From positions 1 through 10,423 of the forward strand of contig DAOVTR010000024.1 in the NCBI GenBank assembly GCA_030633015.1: a stretch of DNA of 10,423 bases, in the 5' to 3' direction. Of the stretch, positions 1 to 9,569 are shown in pieces. Each line of letters begins with the position of its first letter. Within the stretch, counting starts at the first letter, position 1. Position numbers and translations under genes: made by a program. This DNA comes from Bdellovibrionales bacterium. GTDB lineage: Bacteria > Bdellovibrionota > Bacteriovoracia > Bacteriovoracales > Bacteriovoracaceae. The notes beneath the pieces are model-generated. The model did not search any database and had not been told where the DNA came from. It saw only the letters and a list, made by a program, of their open reading frames with translations.

Positions 1-719
1 CAGGACAAGGGTTAATTGCAGGTATCAATGGATCTCTAAAAAATTTAAATAAAGATCAGCTTATTTTGAGTAGAAATGACAGTTATATTGGGGTTTTAAT
101 AGATGATATTACTAGTATTGTTTTAGATGAACCTTATCGTTTGTTTACTGCTAGGGCCGAAAATAGATTATTTATTAGAGAAGATAATGTTGTTGAGAGG
201 ATGTCAAAATATAGGGTACTTTTTAGACAGCAAAACCCGCTTGATGCATGGCAAAAAGAATTTATGCATGAACATGCGCTGTTAGGTAAGCTTGTAAGCG
301 CCTATATTTACTCGCAAAACTCAACAGTTCAACACTATTTTGAGATAAATAACTATGGTCCCATAGGACCAAATCTTTCTCTTTTTGATCTTATTAAACG
401 TCCTAAGCTTGATTGTGTTGCTACGTTGACAATAGAGCTCATCAGTCTTGGAGTGAAGTTTAGAGAGGATGTAATTGAAAATGTAGCAATAAATGCCAAG
501 TATTCTGGATATATTTCCAGGGCCAGCAGTCAGAATAGAAATGTTCAAAAAGTTCTACTTTCAAAAATAGATTGGAAACAACTTTCAGATTCAGATAATA
601 TTTCAAATGAGTGTCGACAAAGAATTACCAAATATAAGCCCAAAAATATTTTGCAGTTAAAACAAATCAGTGGCATTCGGCCGGCAACCATCTCTTATGT
701 CGTTGGTAGCTTATTGTGA
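1..719 (+). CDS. mnmG: tRNA uridine-5-carboxymethylaminomethyl modification enzyme MnmG (GidA), C-terminal part
   Basis: MnmG is the FAD/NADH-binding partner of MnmE. Together they make the cmnm5 or nm5 modification of uridine 34 in tRNAs that read split codon boxes, in the cytoplasm. The frame is open from base 3 and gives 238 residues before the TGA. It begins with [15 protein letters not shown], followed by SYIGVLIDD and [20 protein letters not shown], which match the conserved MnmG block ([42 protein letters not shown]). Near the end, YSGYISR and [10 protein letters not shown] match the helical C-terminal domain that contacts MnmE and tRNA. The family is usually about 620-630 residues, so the FAD-binding N-terminal 60% lies before the window. 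A TTG at 66 is internal and not a start. The YRL-type motif has Asn where Tyr is usual (RAENRL), so the protein is somewhat divergent. The gene overlaps rsmG by 4 bases. Confidence 0.95.
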   Translation, partial: [238 protein letters not shown]

Positions 720-1381
720 CTGATCTGTCTAATGATGAGCTTAAATCGTTTTCTGATGCATATGTTTCACTATTAACAACAGAACTTGAAGGAATTAACC
801 TTACCAGGATTATTGATAGGGACGAATTTTACCTTAAGCAGGTTTTAGATTCAATTGTTCCCATGGCCACAATTCCCATCCTTTATGAGTTGATAACTAG
901 CAATCTTCCCTTAATTGATATCGGTTTTGGTGGAGGGTTTCCAGTACTGCCTTTAGCCAAGTTTTTTCCTAATAAGCAGTTTTATGGAATAGAAACAAGA
1001 GGAAAAAAGGTAAAAGCAGTAGAATTTATTTCTAAGAGATTAAGCATAGTTAATGCAAAACTTTTTAAATATAGATACGAAGAACTATTCTTTGACAAGG
1101 ATGCCATTTTAACATTTAAGAGTTTTGGGGATATAAATACTATTCTCAGCAAAATATGCACTGATAGCCATTTAAGAGTAGTTTTTTATAAGGGGCCACA
1201 TCTTTCCAATAAAGAAGACCTTCAATCTGTCAATAGTAATTGGAAACTTTTAGAAAAGTTTAATATAAAAATAGATAATAGGCTTGAAAGAACCATCGTT
1301 TTATTTGAAACATCAAAAGTTCCACGTGGAACATTAAAAAAAACAAACAAAAAGCTTGTCAAATTTTCAGAGTTACTTTAA
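716..1381 (+). CDS. rsmG: 16S rRNA (guanine-N7) methyltransferase RsmG (GidB), divergent
   Basis: RsmG transfers a methyl group from S-adenosylmethionine to N7 of G527 (E. coli numbering) of 16S rRNA; its loss gives low-level streptomycin resistance in several bacteria. The 221-residue product is near the family's usual 205-240. An NLTRI segment at residues 29-33 corresponds to the conserved NLTxI motif. The SAM-binding Rossmann loop is LIDIGFGGGFPVLPLA at residues 66-81, followed by an acidic strand end (IET) and GKKVKAVEFI, where the family has GKRxxFL. A YKG at 158-160 matches the late KG motif. Two departures are visible: GFPV replaces GFPG in the SAM loop, and LTFKSFGD stands where most family members have a [SA]RA motif. 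The start is GTG at 716, fixed by the GTGA overlap with the mnmG stop, which implies translational coupling. The 3' end contains a parS-like palindrome. Identity rests on both motifs and the mnmG neighbourhood. Confidence 0.88.
   Translation: MTDLSNDELKSFSDAYVSLLTTELEGINLTRIIDRDEFYLKQVLDSIVPMATIPILYELITSNLPLIDIGFGGGFPVLPLAKFFPNKQFYGIETRGKKVKAVEFISKRLSIVNAKLFKYRYEELFFDKDAILTFKSFGDINTILSKICTDSHLRVVFYKGPHLSNKEDLQSVNSNWKLLEKFNIKIDNRLERTIVLFETSKVPRGTLKKTNKKLVKFSELL
1318..1333. promoter_or_regulatory. parS: Probable parS centromere site, ParB-binding
   Basis: AGTTCCACGTGGAACA contains a perfect 14-bp palindrome (GTTCCACGTGGAAC, 1319-1332). It matches the broadly conserved chromosomal parS consensus TGTTNCACGTGNAACA at every defined position except the first base. 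It lies inside codons 201-206 of rsmG (encoding KVPRGT), about 90 bases upstream of parA. ParB/Spo0J clamps load at such sites and spread along DNA. A site beside parAB and near the origin is the usual arrangement. Binding is inferred from the sequence match. Confidence 0.85.
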
Positions 1382-1412
1382 AAATATAGTAGAAATATTT
1401 TTACAAAATTCT

Positions 1413-1417
1413 GGAGA
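1413..1417 (+). promoter_or_regulatory. Shine-Dalgarno sequence of parA
   Basis: GGAGA ends 5 bases before the ATG at 1423, in an otherwise A/T-only stretch of the 41-base rsmG-parA gap. It fixes the parA start, since no other in-frame start nearby is so well placed. Confidence 0.75.
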
Positions 1418-1422
1418 ATTTT

Positions 1423-2241
1423 ATGACAAAAATTATTGCAATTGCAAATCAAAAGGGTGGCGTTGGGAAAACAACAACGGCTATAAATCTATCCGCTTGT
1501 CTTGCAGTCGCAGAAAAAAGAACATTGCTTATTGATCTGGACCCTCAAGGAAATGCGAGTGCTGGTCTTGGACTTCAAAAAGAAGATTTCATTCATAAAA
1601 ATATTTACCATACAATTATTGGTGAGGAGAAAATAAAAAAGATTATTCAAAAGACAGAACTACCCCTTTTGGATATTTGTCCAGCAGATAATAATTTAAT
1701 TGGAGCCGAAATAGAGCTTGTGAGCGTCTTGGCCAGAGAATTTAAATTAAAAAAGGCAGTAGATGAAATAGCAGGTCAATATGAATATATCATTATTGAT
1801 TGTCCTCCATCACTCGGGTTACTGACTGTAAACGCATTTTGTGCAGCGCACCATATTATGGTGCCGTTACAAACGGAGTATTTTGCAATGGAAGGGCTTG
1901 CACAGCTTATTAAGACAATGAAGCTTATTCAAGCTTCTCTTAATAAAGAATTAAGTTTATTGGGAATAGTATTAACCATGTTTGATAGTAGAAACAATTT
2001 ACACAAGCAGGTTTCCGAAGAAATTAGAAATCATTTTGGAAATGTTGTTTTTAATTCCGTAATTCCTAGAAACGTTAAACTATCTGAATGTCCCAGTTTT
2101 GGAAAACCAATTGTTCTTTATGATGTTGATTCAAAAGGCTCATTAGCATATTTTTCACTAACAAAAGAGTTAATAGTACAAGGCTTGGCCAATCAGACAA
2201 AAGAAGTAAGCACAAATACAGAAGAAAGAATTTTAATATAG
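1423..2241 (+). CDS. parA: Chromosome partitioning ATPase ParA (Soj)
   Basis: ParA is a deviant-Walker ATPase that binds DNA non-specifically as an ATP dimer. It is released when ParB stimulates hydrolysis, and the resulting gradient pulls ParB-parS complexes and so segregates chromosome origins. The 272-residue length fits the small chromosomal ParA/Soj class, which lacks the extra N-terminal DNA-binding domain of plasmid ParA. Motifs are the deviant Walker A KGGVGKTT at 11-18 with the signature lysine K11, switch I/Walker A' LIDLDPQGNAS at 36-46, and Walker B YIIIDCPPSLGLLT at 122-135. The VPLQTEYFAMEGLAQL block at 147-162 and the SVIPRNVKLSECPSFGKPI-like stretch near residues 206-225 are both typical of Soj. 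The stop codon overlaps the Shine-Dalgarno sequence of parB, so the two are co-transcribed and probably translationally coupled. Related MinD and plasmid ATPases are excluded by the direct parB and parS context. Confidence 0.97.
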   Translation: MTKIIAIANQKGGVGKTTTAINLSACLAVAEKRTLLIDLDPQGNASAGLGLQKEDFIHKNIYHTIIGEEKIKKIIQKTELPLLDICPADNNLIGAEIELVSVLAREFKLKKAVDEIAGQYEYIIIDCPPSLGLLTVNAFCAAHHIMVPLQTEYFAMEGLAQLIKTMKLIQASLNKELSLLGIVLTMFDSRNNLHKQVSEEIRNHFGNVVFNSVIPRNVKLSECPSFGKPIVLYDVDSKGSLAYFSLTKELIVQGLANQTKEVSTNTEERILI

Positions 2242-2244
2242 GAG
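2240..2244 (+). promoter_or_regulatory. Shine-Dalgarno sequence of parB overlapping the parA stop
   Basis: AGGAG lies 6 bases before the parB ATG at 2251 and shares its first two bases with the TAG stop of parA. Ribosomes ending parA would therefore sit on the parB initiation site, an arrangement that favours balanced ParA and ParB output. Confidence 0.8.
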
Positions 2245-2250
2245 TAAAAA

Positions 2251-3156
2251 ATGGCAAAAAAATTAGCACTAGGAAAAGGGATTGCATCTTTACTTCAAGA
2301 TACACCTCAAACAGTAGTGAGTGAAACTTTAAAAAGTCAATTTGAAGAGAAAAAAAGCAATCAAGAGTTTATGAGTGATGGTAGTCCACTTCTAGTTGAT
2401 ATATCAAAGATTATTGTCAATAAAAACCAACCAAGGAAAATATTTAAAGAAAAAGACTTAGAGGATTTAACGAATTCAATAAGGGAAAATGGAATTCTTC
2501 AACCACTAATGGTTTCACTTGTAGATGGGGGATATGAGCTTATCGCTGGCGAGAGAAGGTTAAGAGCATCAATTAGTTTAGGTATAGACAGGGTTCCTGT
2601 TATTGTTAAGAGGGCAACAGATAAAGATAAAATGTTAATGTCCATTATTGAAAATGTTCAAAGAGCAGATTTAAATTGTGTAGAAGAGGCATTGGCATAT
2701 TACCAGTTAATGGACGATTTCAAATTATCACAAGAAGATGTTGCCAAAAAAGTAGGTAAAGAAAGGTCTACAGTTGCAAATTTTCTTCGAATTCTAAAGC
2801 TTCCAAGAGAAGTTATTGAGTTACTACAAAAGGAAATAATTTCATTTGGACATGCAAAAATACTTGCCTCTATAAAAGAGGGAGAGTTCGCAATAAGGTT
2901 TGCTAATGAAGCAGCGGTAAAACAGTTATCTGTTAGAGAGTTAGAAAAATTAATTAAAAAAGCAAAAAATAAGCCAAAGGATCAGAAAAGAAACCCTTTT
3001 TTTAATGAAAAAATAGATTCATTTAAAAATAAACTTGAGCAAAAAACAGGCTTTCATTTTGATATTACTGCCAAGGATAATGGTACGGGAAAAATTGTTA
3101 TTAAATTTAGTAATGAGGCTGAGTTTAACGACATATATGAATATTTATCAAATTAA
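2251..3156 (+). CDS. parB: Chromosome partitioning protein ParB (Spo0J), parS-binding CTPase clamp
   Basis: ParB binds parS, uses CTP to close as a sliding clamp, spreads on neighbouring DNA, and stimulates ParA ATP hydrolysis. The 301 residues show the full domain order. The N-terminal KKLALGKGIASLL (3-15) resembles the LGKGLxALL peptide that contacts ParA. The ParB/Srx CTP-binding domain begins at about 48 with IVNKNQPRKIF, then GGYELIAGERRLRAS (GERR box, 100-103) and the phosphate-contacting ENVQRADLN (134-142). A helix-turn-helix region runs from about 158 to 185 (LSQEDVAKKVGKERSTVANFLRILKLP), and a C-terminal dimerisation domain from about 255 to 300. The linker at 235-250 is rich in Lys. 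It sits 9 bases after parA. Its likely target is the parS site at 1318-1333. Confidence 0.97.
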   Translation: MAKKLALGKGIASLLQDTPQTVVSETLKSQFEEKKSNQEFMSDGSPLLVDISKIIVNKNQPRKIFKEKDLEDLTNSIRENGILQPLMVSLVDGGYELIAGERRLRASISLGIDRVPVIVKRATDKDKMLMSIIENVQRADLNCVEEALAYYQLMDDFKLSQEDVAKKVGKERSTVANFLRILKLPREVIELLQKEIISFGHAKILASIKEGEFAIRFANEAAVKQLSVRELEKLIKKAKNKPKDQKRNPFFNEKIDSFKNKLEQKTGFHFDITAKDNGTGKIVIKFSNEAEFNDIYEYLSN

Positions 3157-3206
3157 GTTGTATATTTTTTTAAAAGTTGATGGTAAGTTACTGAAAAGAA
3201 GTTAAT

Positions 3207-3213
3207 GGAAGGG
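3207..3213 (+). promoter_or_regulatory. Shine-Dalgarno sequence deciding the TTG start of the bactofilin gene
   Basis: GGAAGGG ends 4 bases before the TTG at 3218. The nearby ATG at 3205 is out of frame, so this site supports initiation at TTG. Confidence 0.6.
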
Positions 3214-3217
3214 AACA

Positions 3218-3553
3218 TTGAGCAAACAAGATGATATTTCAGCAATAATTGAAGAGGGATGTAAATTTGAAGGAAATCTCTCTTTTAATGGCGTAGCAAG
3301 AATAGCTGGAATAGTTAACGGTAGTATCTTTTCAAATGACACCGTAATAATTTCAGAAGGTGCAGTAATTAACGCAGATATAAATGCAAATGTTATTCTT
3401 ATTTCTGGAATTGTTAAAGGTAATATTAAGGCAAGTTCACGGGTTGAAATAATTAAGCCCGCTAGATTTGAAGGGACATTAACTACCCCAAGTTTAATTG
3501 TTGAAGAGGGAGTGATTTTTCATGGTACAACAAAAATGAGGGACCAGGGTTAA
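3218..3553 (+). CDS. Bactofilin (DUF583 / polymer-forming cytoskeletal protein)
   Basis: Bactofilins are small beta-helical proteins that polymerise without nucleotides into filaments or patches, often at the membrane. They act as scaffolds in cell shape, stalk formation, motility and, in Myxococcus, positioning of the ParABS machinery. The 111-residue product is nearly all core domain (about residues 10-107), with short polar tails. Repeating hydrophobic/Gly strand turns typical of the right-handed beta-helix are visible: FEGNLSFNGVARIAGIVNGSI, SEGAVINADINANVILISG, IVKGNIKASSRVEIIKPARFEG, then LIVEEGVIFHG. No transmembrane segment or signal peptide is seen. The start is TTG at 3218, chosen for its Shine-Dalgarno sequence and because the protein then begins MSKQDDISAIIEEG, close to the usual family N-terminus. 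It lies 61 bases after parB, suggesting co-transcription. A role in origin anchoring is inferred from context only. Confidence 0.92.
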   Translation: MSKQDDISAIIEEGCKFEGNLSFNGVARIAGIVNGSIFSNDTVIISEGAVINADINANVILISGIVKGNIKASSRVEIIKPARFEGTLTTPSLIVEEGVIFHGTTKMRDQG

Positions 3554-3747
3554 ATTTCCTGCATAATTATAAGTAATCTTAGATGTTTATAAGCAATTTT
3601 AATAGTCAAACAAATACTATAAGTTCTTGACGATACACTCTCTTCAGTTTATCTATTACGTTTATACTTCGATATGAATAATAAGCTTAGATGATTTTTA
3701 TCATTAATAAATATTACATGATTTTTTTCCATAGAGGTTTTTAATAT
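3554..3747 (+). promoter_or_regulatory. Intergenic region with a candidate promoter for the ATP synthase operon
   Basis: This 194-base gap is the longest non-coding stretch before the atp genes and separates them from the par block. TTGACG at 3627-3632 is a 5/6 match to the sigma70 -35 box. It is followed after 17 bases by TATCTA (3650-3655), a weak -10 match; TCTATT at 3652 is an alternative with longer spacing. That would leave a leader of about 85-90 bases. The leader contains a small inverted repeat, ATGAT-TTTT-ATCAT (3691-3704), and a Shine-Dalgarno AGAGG at 3733-3737, 10 bases before the atpF' ATG. I found no convincing terminator after the bactofilin gene, so read-through from upstream remains possible. 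Confidence 0.35.
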
Positions 3748-4188
3748 ATGGACGCAATTCTTCCGATTTTAGAAAAACTTGGCTTAGATTTTACATTTTT
3801 TTATCAGTTTATTTTATTTGCAATAATTTTTCTTATTTTAAAAATGTTACTTTTTAAGAAATTGCAGTTTGTTTTAGAATTAAGAGAGAAACAAACGGTC
3901 AAACGCTCAAAACTAGCAGATGAAAAAAAAGAAAAAGCAGATGAACTGCATGTTGAATATAATGAAAAAATTGACGAGGTTTATACCGAAGCGAGCTCTT
4001 TTTTAAAAATTAGAAAAGTTGAAATATTAAAAGATCAGGCAGTAAAGATAGAAGCGGTAGAAAAAGAAGTTGCAAAAGAGATGGAGCTAAAAAAGAAAGA
4101 AATTGATTTGGAAGTTGAACAGAAAAGAACGGAAATCTTTAAAGATGCGGAACAATATACGAACCAAATTATAGAAAAATTAACTTGA
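3748..4188 (+). CDS. atpF': ATP synthase F0 subunit b' (second peripheral-stalk b-type subunit)
   Basis: Subunit b' pairs with b as a heterodimer to form the peripheral stalk, holding the alpha/beta hexamer still while the rotor turns. The 146-residue product has one N-terminal membrane helix at about residues 14-36 (FTFFYQFILFAIIFLILKMLLF), then FKKLQFVLELREK, the usual b-type region after the membrane where the helix leaves the bilayer. A long charged coiled coil rich in Lys and Glu follows (about 42-143, including EKKEKADEL and KEVAKEMELKKKEIDLE). No signal peptide precedes the membrane helix, unlike the downstream b subunit. It is the first gene of the operon, 15 bases before atpF. Assignment to b' rather than b rests on its position, shorter length and the presence of a second b gene. 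Sequence alone identifies only a b-type stalk subunit. Confidence 0.88.
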   Translation: MDAILPILEKLGLDFTFFYQFILFAIIFLILKMLLFKKLQFVLELREKQTVKRSKLADEKKEKADELHVEYNEKIDEVYTEASSFLKIRKVEILKDQAVKIEAVEKEVAKEMELKKKEIDLEVEQKRTEIFKDAEQYTNQIIEKLT

Positions 4189-4203
4189 GATTTAGAGGAA
4201 TGA

Positions 4204-4749
4204 ATGTTTTTTAAATTTTTTATTATACTTAATTTTTTAACAAGTATTGTAAATGCTTCGGAGCATGGTTCAGCAGCAGTTCATCACCCAACTCCTTGGG
4301 ATTTAAAATGGAAATTCATAACTTTTATTTTTGTTTTTGGTGGGATTGCAATACTAATAAAAAAATCAATAGGAAAATCATTTCTTCAATATGCCGAGCA
4401 AGTAAAAGAAGATTATGACATAGCGGAAGAAAAAGATAAAGAGGCTCAGATTAAGTTGGAAATGTATATTGAAAAAAACAATAATTTAAAATCCTATGCC
4501 ACAAATATTTTAGATGAAGCGAAATCAGACTCTAAAACTTTTGAAGAAGAAATTGAAATTAATTCAAAAGAAAAAATTCAAAGAATTTATAAAGAAAGTG
4601 AAAGTAGACTTCTTAGTGAAAAACAGCAACTAATTAAGCAATTAGATGAACAATTAGTTAATAAAATTGTTGAAAATGCAAAGAAATATATTGGAGAAGA
4701 TCTGCTTCTAAAAGATAAAATAACAAAAAAACTGATGGAAAAAATATAG
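4204..4749 (+). CDS. atpF: ATP synthase F0 subunit b with an N-terminal signal peptide
   Basis: Subunit b is the partner of b' in the peripheral stalk; its C-terminus contacts delta at the top of F1. The 181-residue product starts with a likely signal peptide: MFFKFFIILNFLTSIVNA at residues 1-18, hydrophobic with a small-residue end, cleavable after VNA. A His/Ala-rich linker (EHGSAAVHHPTPWDLKWK) follows, then the membrane helix at about 38-52 (FITFIFVFGGIAILI) and a long charged helix to the end. Signal peptides on subunit b occur in deltaproteobacterial-type ATP synthases. The ATG at 4204 has AGAGGA 4 bases upstream; the overlapping ATG at 4200 leads to an immediate stop and is rejected. 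The gap to atpF' is 15 bases and to atpH 9 bases. The cleavage site is predicted by eye. Confidence 0.9.
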   Translation: MFFKFFIILNFLTSIVNASEHGSAAVHHPTPWDLKWKFITFIFVFGGIAILIKKSIGKSFLQYAEQVKEDYDIAEEKDKEAQIKLEMYIEKNNNLKSYATNILDEAKSDSKTFEEEIEINSKEKIQRIYKESESRLLSEKQQLIKQLDEQLVNKIVENAKKYIGEDLLLKDKITKKLMEKI

Positions 4750-4758
4750 AGAGTTAAT

Positions 4759-5301
4759 ATGAGTACAGCTTCAAATATAGCAAAATCGTATGCAAAAGCA
4801 ATGTATGAACTTGCGCTAGAGTTAAAAATTGATATTGCAGATGAGATGATTCAATTTAATAATCTTATTAACTCTAACAATCAGTTTGAAACATTCTTGT
4901 TTTTAGAAGTGTTTACAATTGAAGAAAAAACAACAGTAGTAAATGAGATTATTGATAAAGTTAAGTTATCCAATCTTTTTAAAAACTTTATTAATTACCT
5001 GTTATTAGAAAAAAGAATAGGACAGCTTCCTATGATCTTTAAAGAGATAATTGTAATTGATGATGATAAAAAAGGGTTTATGCGAGGAACAATAGAGGGA
5101 TCGTCTAAAGAGATGGACAGTAAAACCAAAGAGCAGCTTAGTAATTATTTGAAAAAACAGTTAAATAAAGAGATAAAATTAGATTATAAAATTAATAATG
5201 ATATTTCTGCAGGTTACAAGGTAACAGTAGGAGATTTTCAACTTGACGCTTCCGTTGAGAGTCAGCTGGAAAAATTAAAAAGAGAAATTTTAAATTCATA
5301 A
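4759..5301 (+). CDS. atpH: ATP synthase F1 subunit delta (OSCP homologue)
   Basis: Delta sits on top of the alpha3beta3 hexamer and joins it to the b/b' stalk. The 180 residues match the family's usual length of about 175-185. The N-terminal SNIAKSYAKAMYELALEL (5-22) corresponds to the first helix of the N-terminal six-helix domain that binds the alpha subunit N-termini. The C-terminal ISAGYKVTVGDFQLDASVESQLEKLKREI (149-177) is the typical delta/OSCP ending, with the conserved Asp163 and Ser165 in the LDASVESQL motif. The middle (about 100-145) is rich in Lys and Asp and poorly conserved. Shine-Dalgarno GAGAG at 4749-4753, sharing its first base with the atpF stop, precedes the ATG. The distance to atpA is 18 bases. 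Confidence 0.93.
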   Translation: MSTASNIAKSYAKAMYELALELKIDIADEMIQFNNLINSNNQFETFLFLEVFTIEEKTTVVNEIIDKVKLSNLFKNFINYLLLEKRIGQLPMIFKEIIVIDDDKKGFMRGTIEGSSKEMDSKTKEQLSNYLKKQLNKEIKLDYKINNDISAGYKVTVGDFQLDASVESQLEKLKREILNS

Positions 5302-5316
5302 ATTTATATGAGGTAA

Positions 5317-6828
<1,512 letters not shown>

Positions 6829-6833
6829 AGTTT

Positions 6834-6840
6834 AGAAGGA
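6834..6840 (+). promoter_or_regulatory. Shine-Dalgarno sequence of atpG
   Basis: AGAAGGA ends 4 bases before the ATG at 6845 within the 16-base atpA-atpG gap and supports that start. Confidence 0.65.
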
Positions 6841-6844
6841 CCAA

Positions 6845-7714
6845 ATGGCCAATATAAAGGATTTAAAAAAGAAAATTAAAAGTATCACTGGTACTTTTAA
6901 AATAACGTCTGCAATGAAACTTGTATCTGCTGCAAAGCTTGCAAAAGCTCAGGCGGCAATAGTTGGTGCAAGACCTTATGCTCAGGAGTTAGACAAAACA
7001 ATTCGTACAGTATCTGCTTTAGTTGAAAATTATTCTCATGATTTTTTGGTAGAAAGCGAAAATAAAAAGAAGGCTTTACTGGTTATTTCTGCAGATAAGG
7101 GATTGTGCGGAGGATATAATTCTCAATTAGCTAAAAAAGTATTAGCATTTATTGAAGATGATAAAGAGAATATAAAAGTATTTTTTATTGGAAAAAAAGT
7201 TAGAGATATCATTGCAAAAAAAGCAGACATTGATAAAACTTATCATTTTGAAAAAGGATCACCTTCTGTTTTAGAAGTTCAAGGCGTAGCTGAGGAACTA
7301 TCAACACTGTTTGATAATGATGAATATGGTAAAATTTATGTTGCTTATAATGAATTTCAATCAGCAATAAGTTTTACTCCCACAGTAAGTCAACTGCTTC
7401 CAATTACTTTGGACCAGTCTGAAAAAGAAAATTTGGTAAAAGAATTTTCTTCTGATTTTAAATATGCACCAAGTGCTCATGAAATTTTAGATTCTTTAAT
7501 TCCACAGGCTTATATAAATAGTTTATATACTTGCATTTTAGATGCTACAGCAGCAGAGCATGGATCAAGAATGGCAGCAATGGAAAGTGCTGTTAATAAC
7601 TGCAAAGAAGCAATAAGAACACTTACTTTAAAAATGAATAAATTAAGGCAAGCCGCTATTACAACAGAGTTGATTGAAGTTGTTTCAGGTGCAGAGTCTT
7701 TAAAAAATAGTTAA
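6845..7714 (+). CDS. atpG: ATP synthase F1 subunit gamma (central rotor shaft)
   Basis: Gamma is the central shaft that couples rotation of the c-ring to conformational change in beta. The 289 residues fit the family (about 285-295). The N-terminal MANIKDLKKKIKSITGTFKITSAMKLVSAAKLAKAQ (1-36) is the conserved first half of the coiled-coil shaft. The Rossmann-like middle domain has the hallmark DKGLCGGYN at 84-92. The C-terminal SRMAAMESAVNNCKEAIRTLTLKMNKLRQAAITTELIEVVSGAESL is the family signature and the second half of the shaft. No extra regulatory insertion of the chloroplast Cys-loop type is seen. It lies 16 bases after atpA and 12 before atpD. Confidence 0.98.
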   Translation: MANIKDLKKKIKSITGTFKITSAMKLVSAAKLAKAQAAIVGARPYAQELDKTIRTVSALVENYSHDFLVESENKKKALLVISADKGLCGGYNSQLAKKVLAFIEDDKENIKVFFIGKKVRDIIAKKADIDKTYHFEKGSPSVLEVQGVAEELSTLFDNDEYGKIYVAYNEFQSAISFTPTVSQLLPITLDQSEKENLVKEFSSDFKYAPSAHEILDSLIPQAYINSLYTCILDATAAEHGSRMAAMESAVNNCKEAIRTLTLKMNKLRQAAITTELIEVVSGAESLKNS

Positions 7715-7726
7715 GGAGAAGATTAA

Positions 7727-9148
<1,422 letters not shown>

Positions 9149-9155
9149 GATTAAC

Positions 9156-9569
9156 ATGAGTTTTTTTAAAGTTGATATTTTAACACCCAATAAAGCAATA
9201 GCAAAAGACCTTGAGGTCGATTCTCTTTTGGTGCCAACAGTTTCTGGCCAGATAAATTTGTTGCCTAATCATACACATATTTTAGAAAAGTTAGATACAG
9301 GAATTTTGGTTGTTAAAACAAAGAATGGAGATGATTATTTTTCAATCACAACAGGAGTTTGCAAGCTCATTAAAGACAAAGTTGTTATTTTAACAAATGT
9401 TTGTGAGCATATAAGTGAACTTGATTTTGAACGGGCCAAGACGGCCAAGACGAAGGCACAAGAAAAGTTGAATGCTTCTGCCGGAATGGATCAGACTGAT
9501 TTTATCAAATATTACCGAAAATTAGATCGTGCAGAAATGAGACTAAAAATGTTATTGCTTAACAAGTAG
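9156..9569 (+). CDS. atpC: ATP synthase F1 subunit epsilon
   Basis: Epsilon binds gamma and the c-ring in the rotor, and its C-terminal helices can inhibit ATP hydrolysis. The 137 residues match the family. The N-terminal beta-sandwich (about 1-85) contains VPTVSGQINLLPNHT at 26-40, equivalent to the GQIGILPNH family motif, and ITTGVCKLIKDKVVILT at 64-80. The C-terminal helical hairpin (88-135) starts with ELDFERAKTAKTKA. LDFERA at 89-94 fits the I/LDxxRA pattern that binds ATP in Bacillus PS3 epsilon, and Arg121 and Arg125 lie in the second helix. The start is ATG with AGGA at 9147-9150 overlapping the atpD stop. It is the last recognised atp gene. Confidence 0.95.
   Translation: MSFFKVDILTPNKAIAKDLEVDSLLVPTVSGQINLLPNHTHILEKLDTGILVVKTKNGDDYFSITTGVCKLIKDKVVILTNVCEHISELDFERAKTAKTKAQEKLNASAGMDQTDFIKYYRKLDRAEMRLKMLLLNK

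Noticed and set aside
66..719. A separate 217-residue protein starting at TTG 66
   Set aside because: The same frame is open upstream to base 3 and encodes the conserved MnmG segment GQGLIAGIN, so this is the tail of mnmG.
2075..2305. Minus-strand open frame across the parA-parB junction
   Set aside because: The Leu/Phe-rich product is the complement of Lys/Glu-rich AT-rich coding sequence; both real genes there are well supported.
3567..3693. Direct repeats TTATAAG (3567, 3587) and CTTAGATG (3578, 3686) in the bactofilin-atpF' gap
   Set aside because: They are short, irregularly spaced and in strongly AT-rich DNA, so chance is the simplest explanation.
3690..3708. Fur-box-like sequence GATGATTTTTATCATTAAT
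   Set aside because: It agrees with the 19-bp Fur consensus at only about 13 positions, and much of that is A/T; iron control of ATP synthase has no support here.
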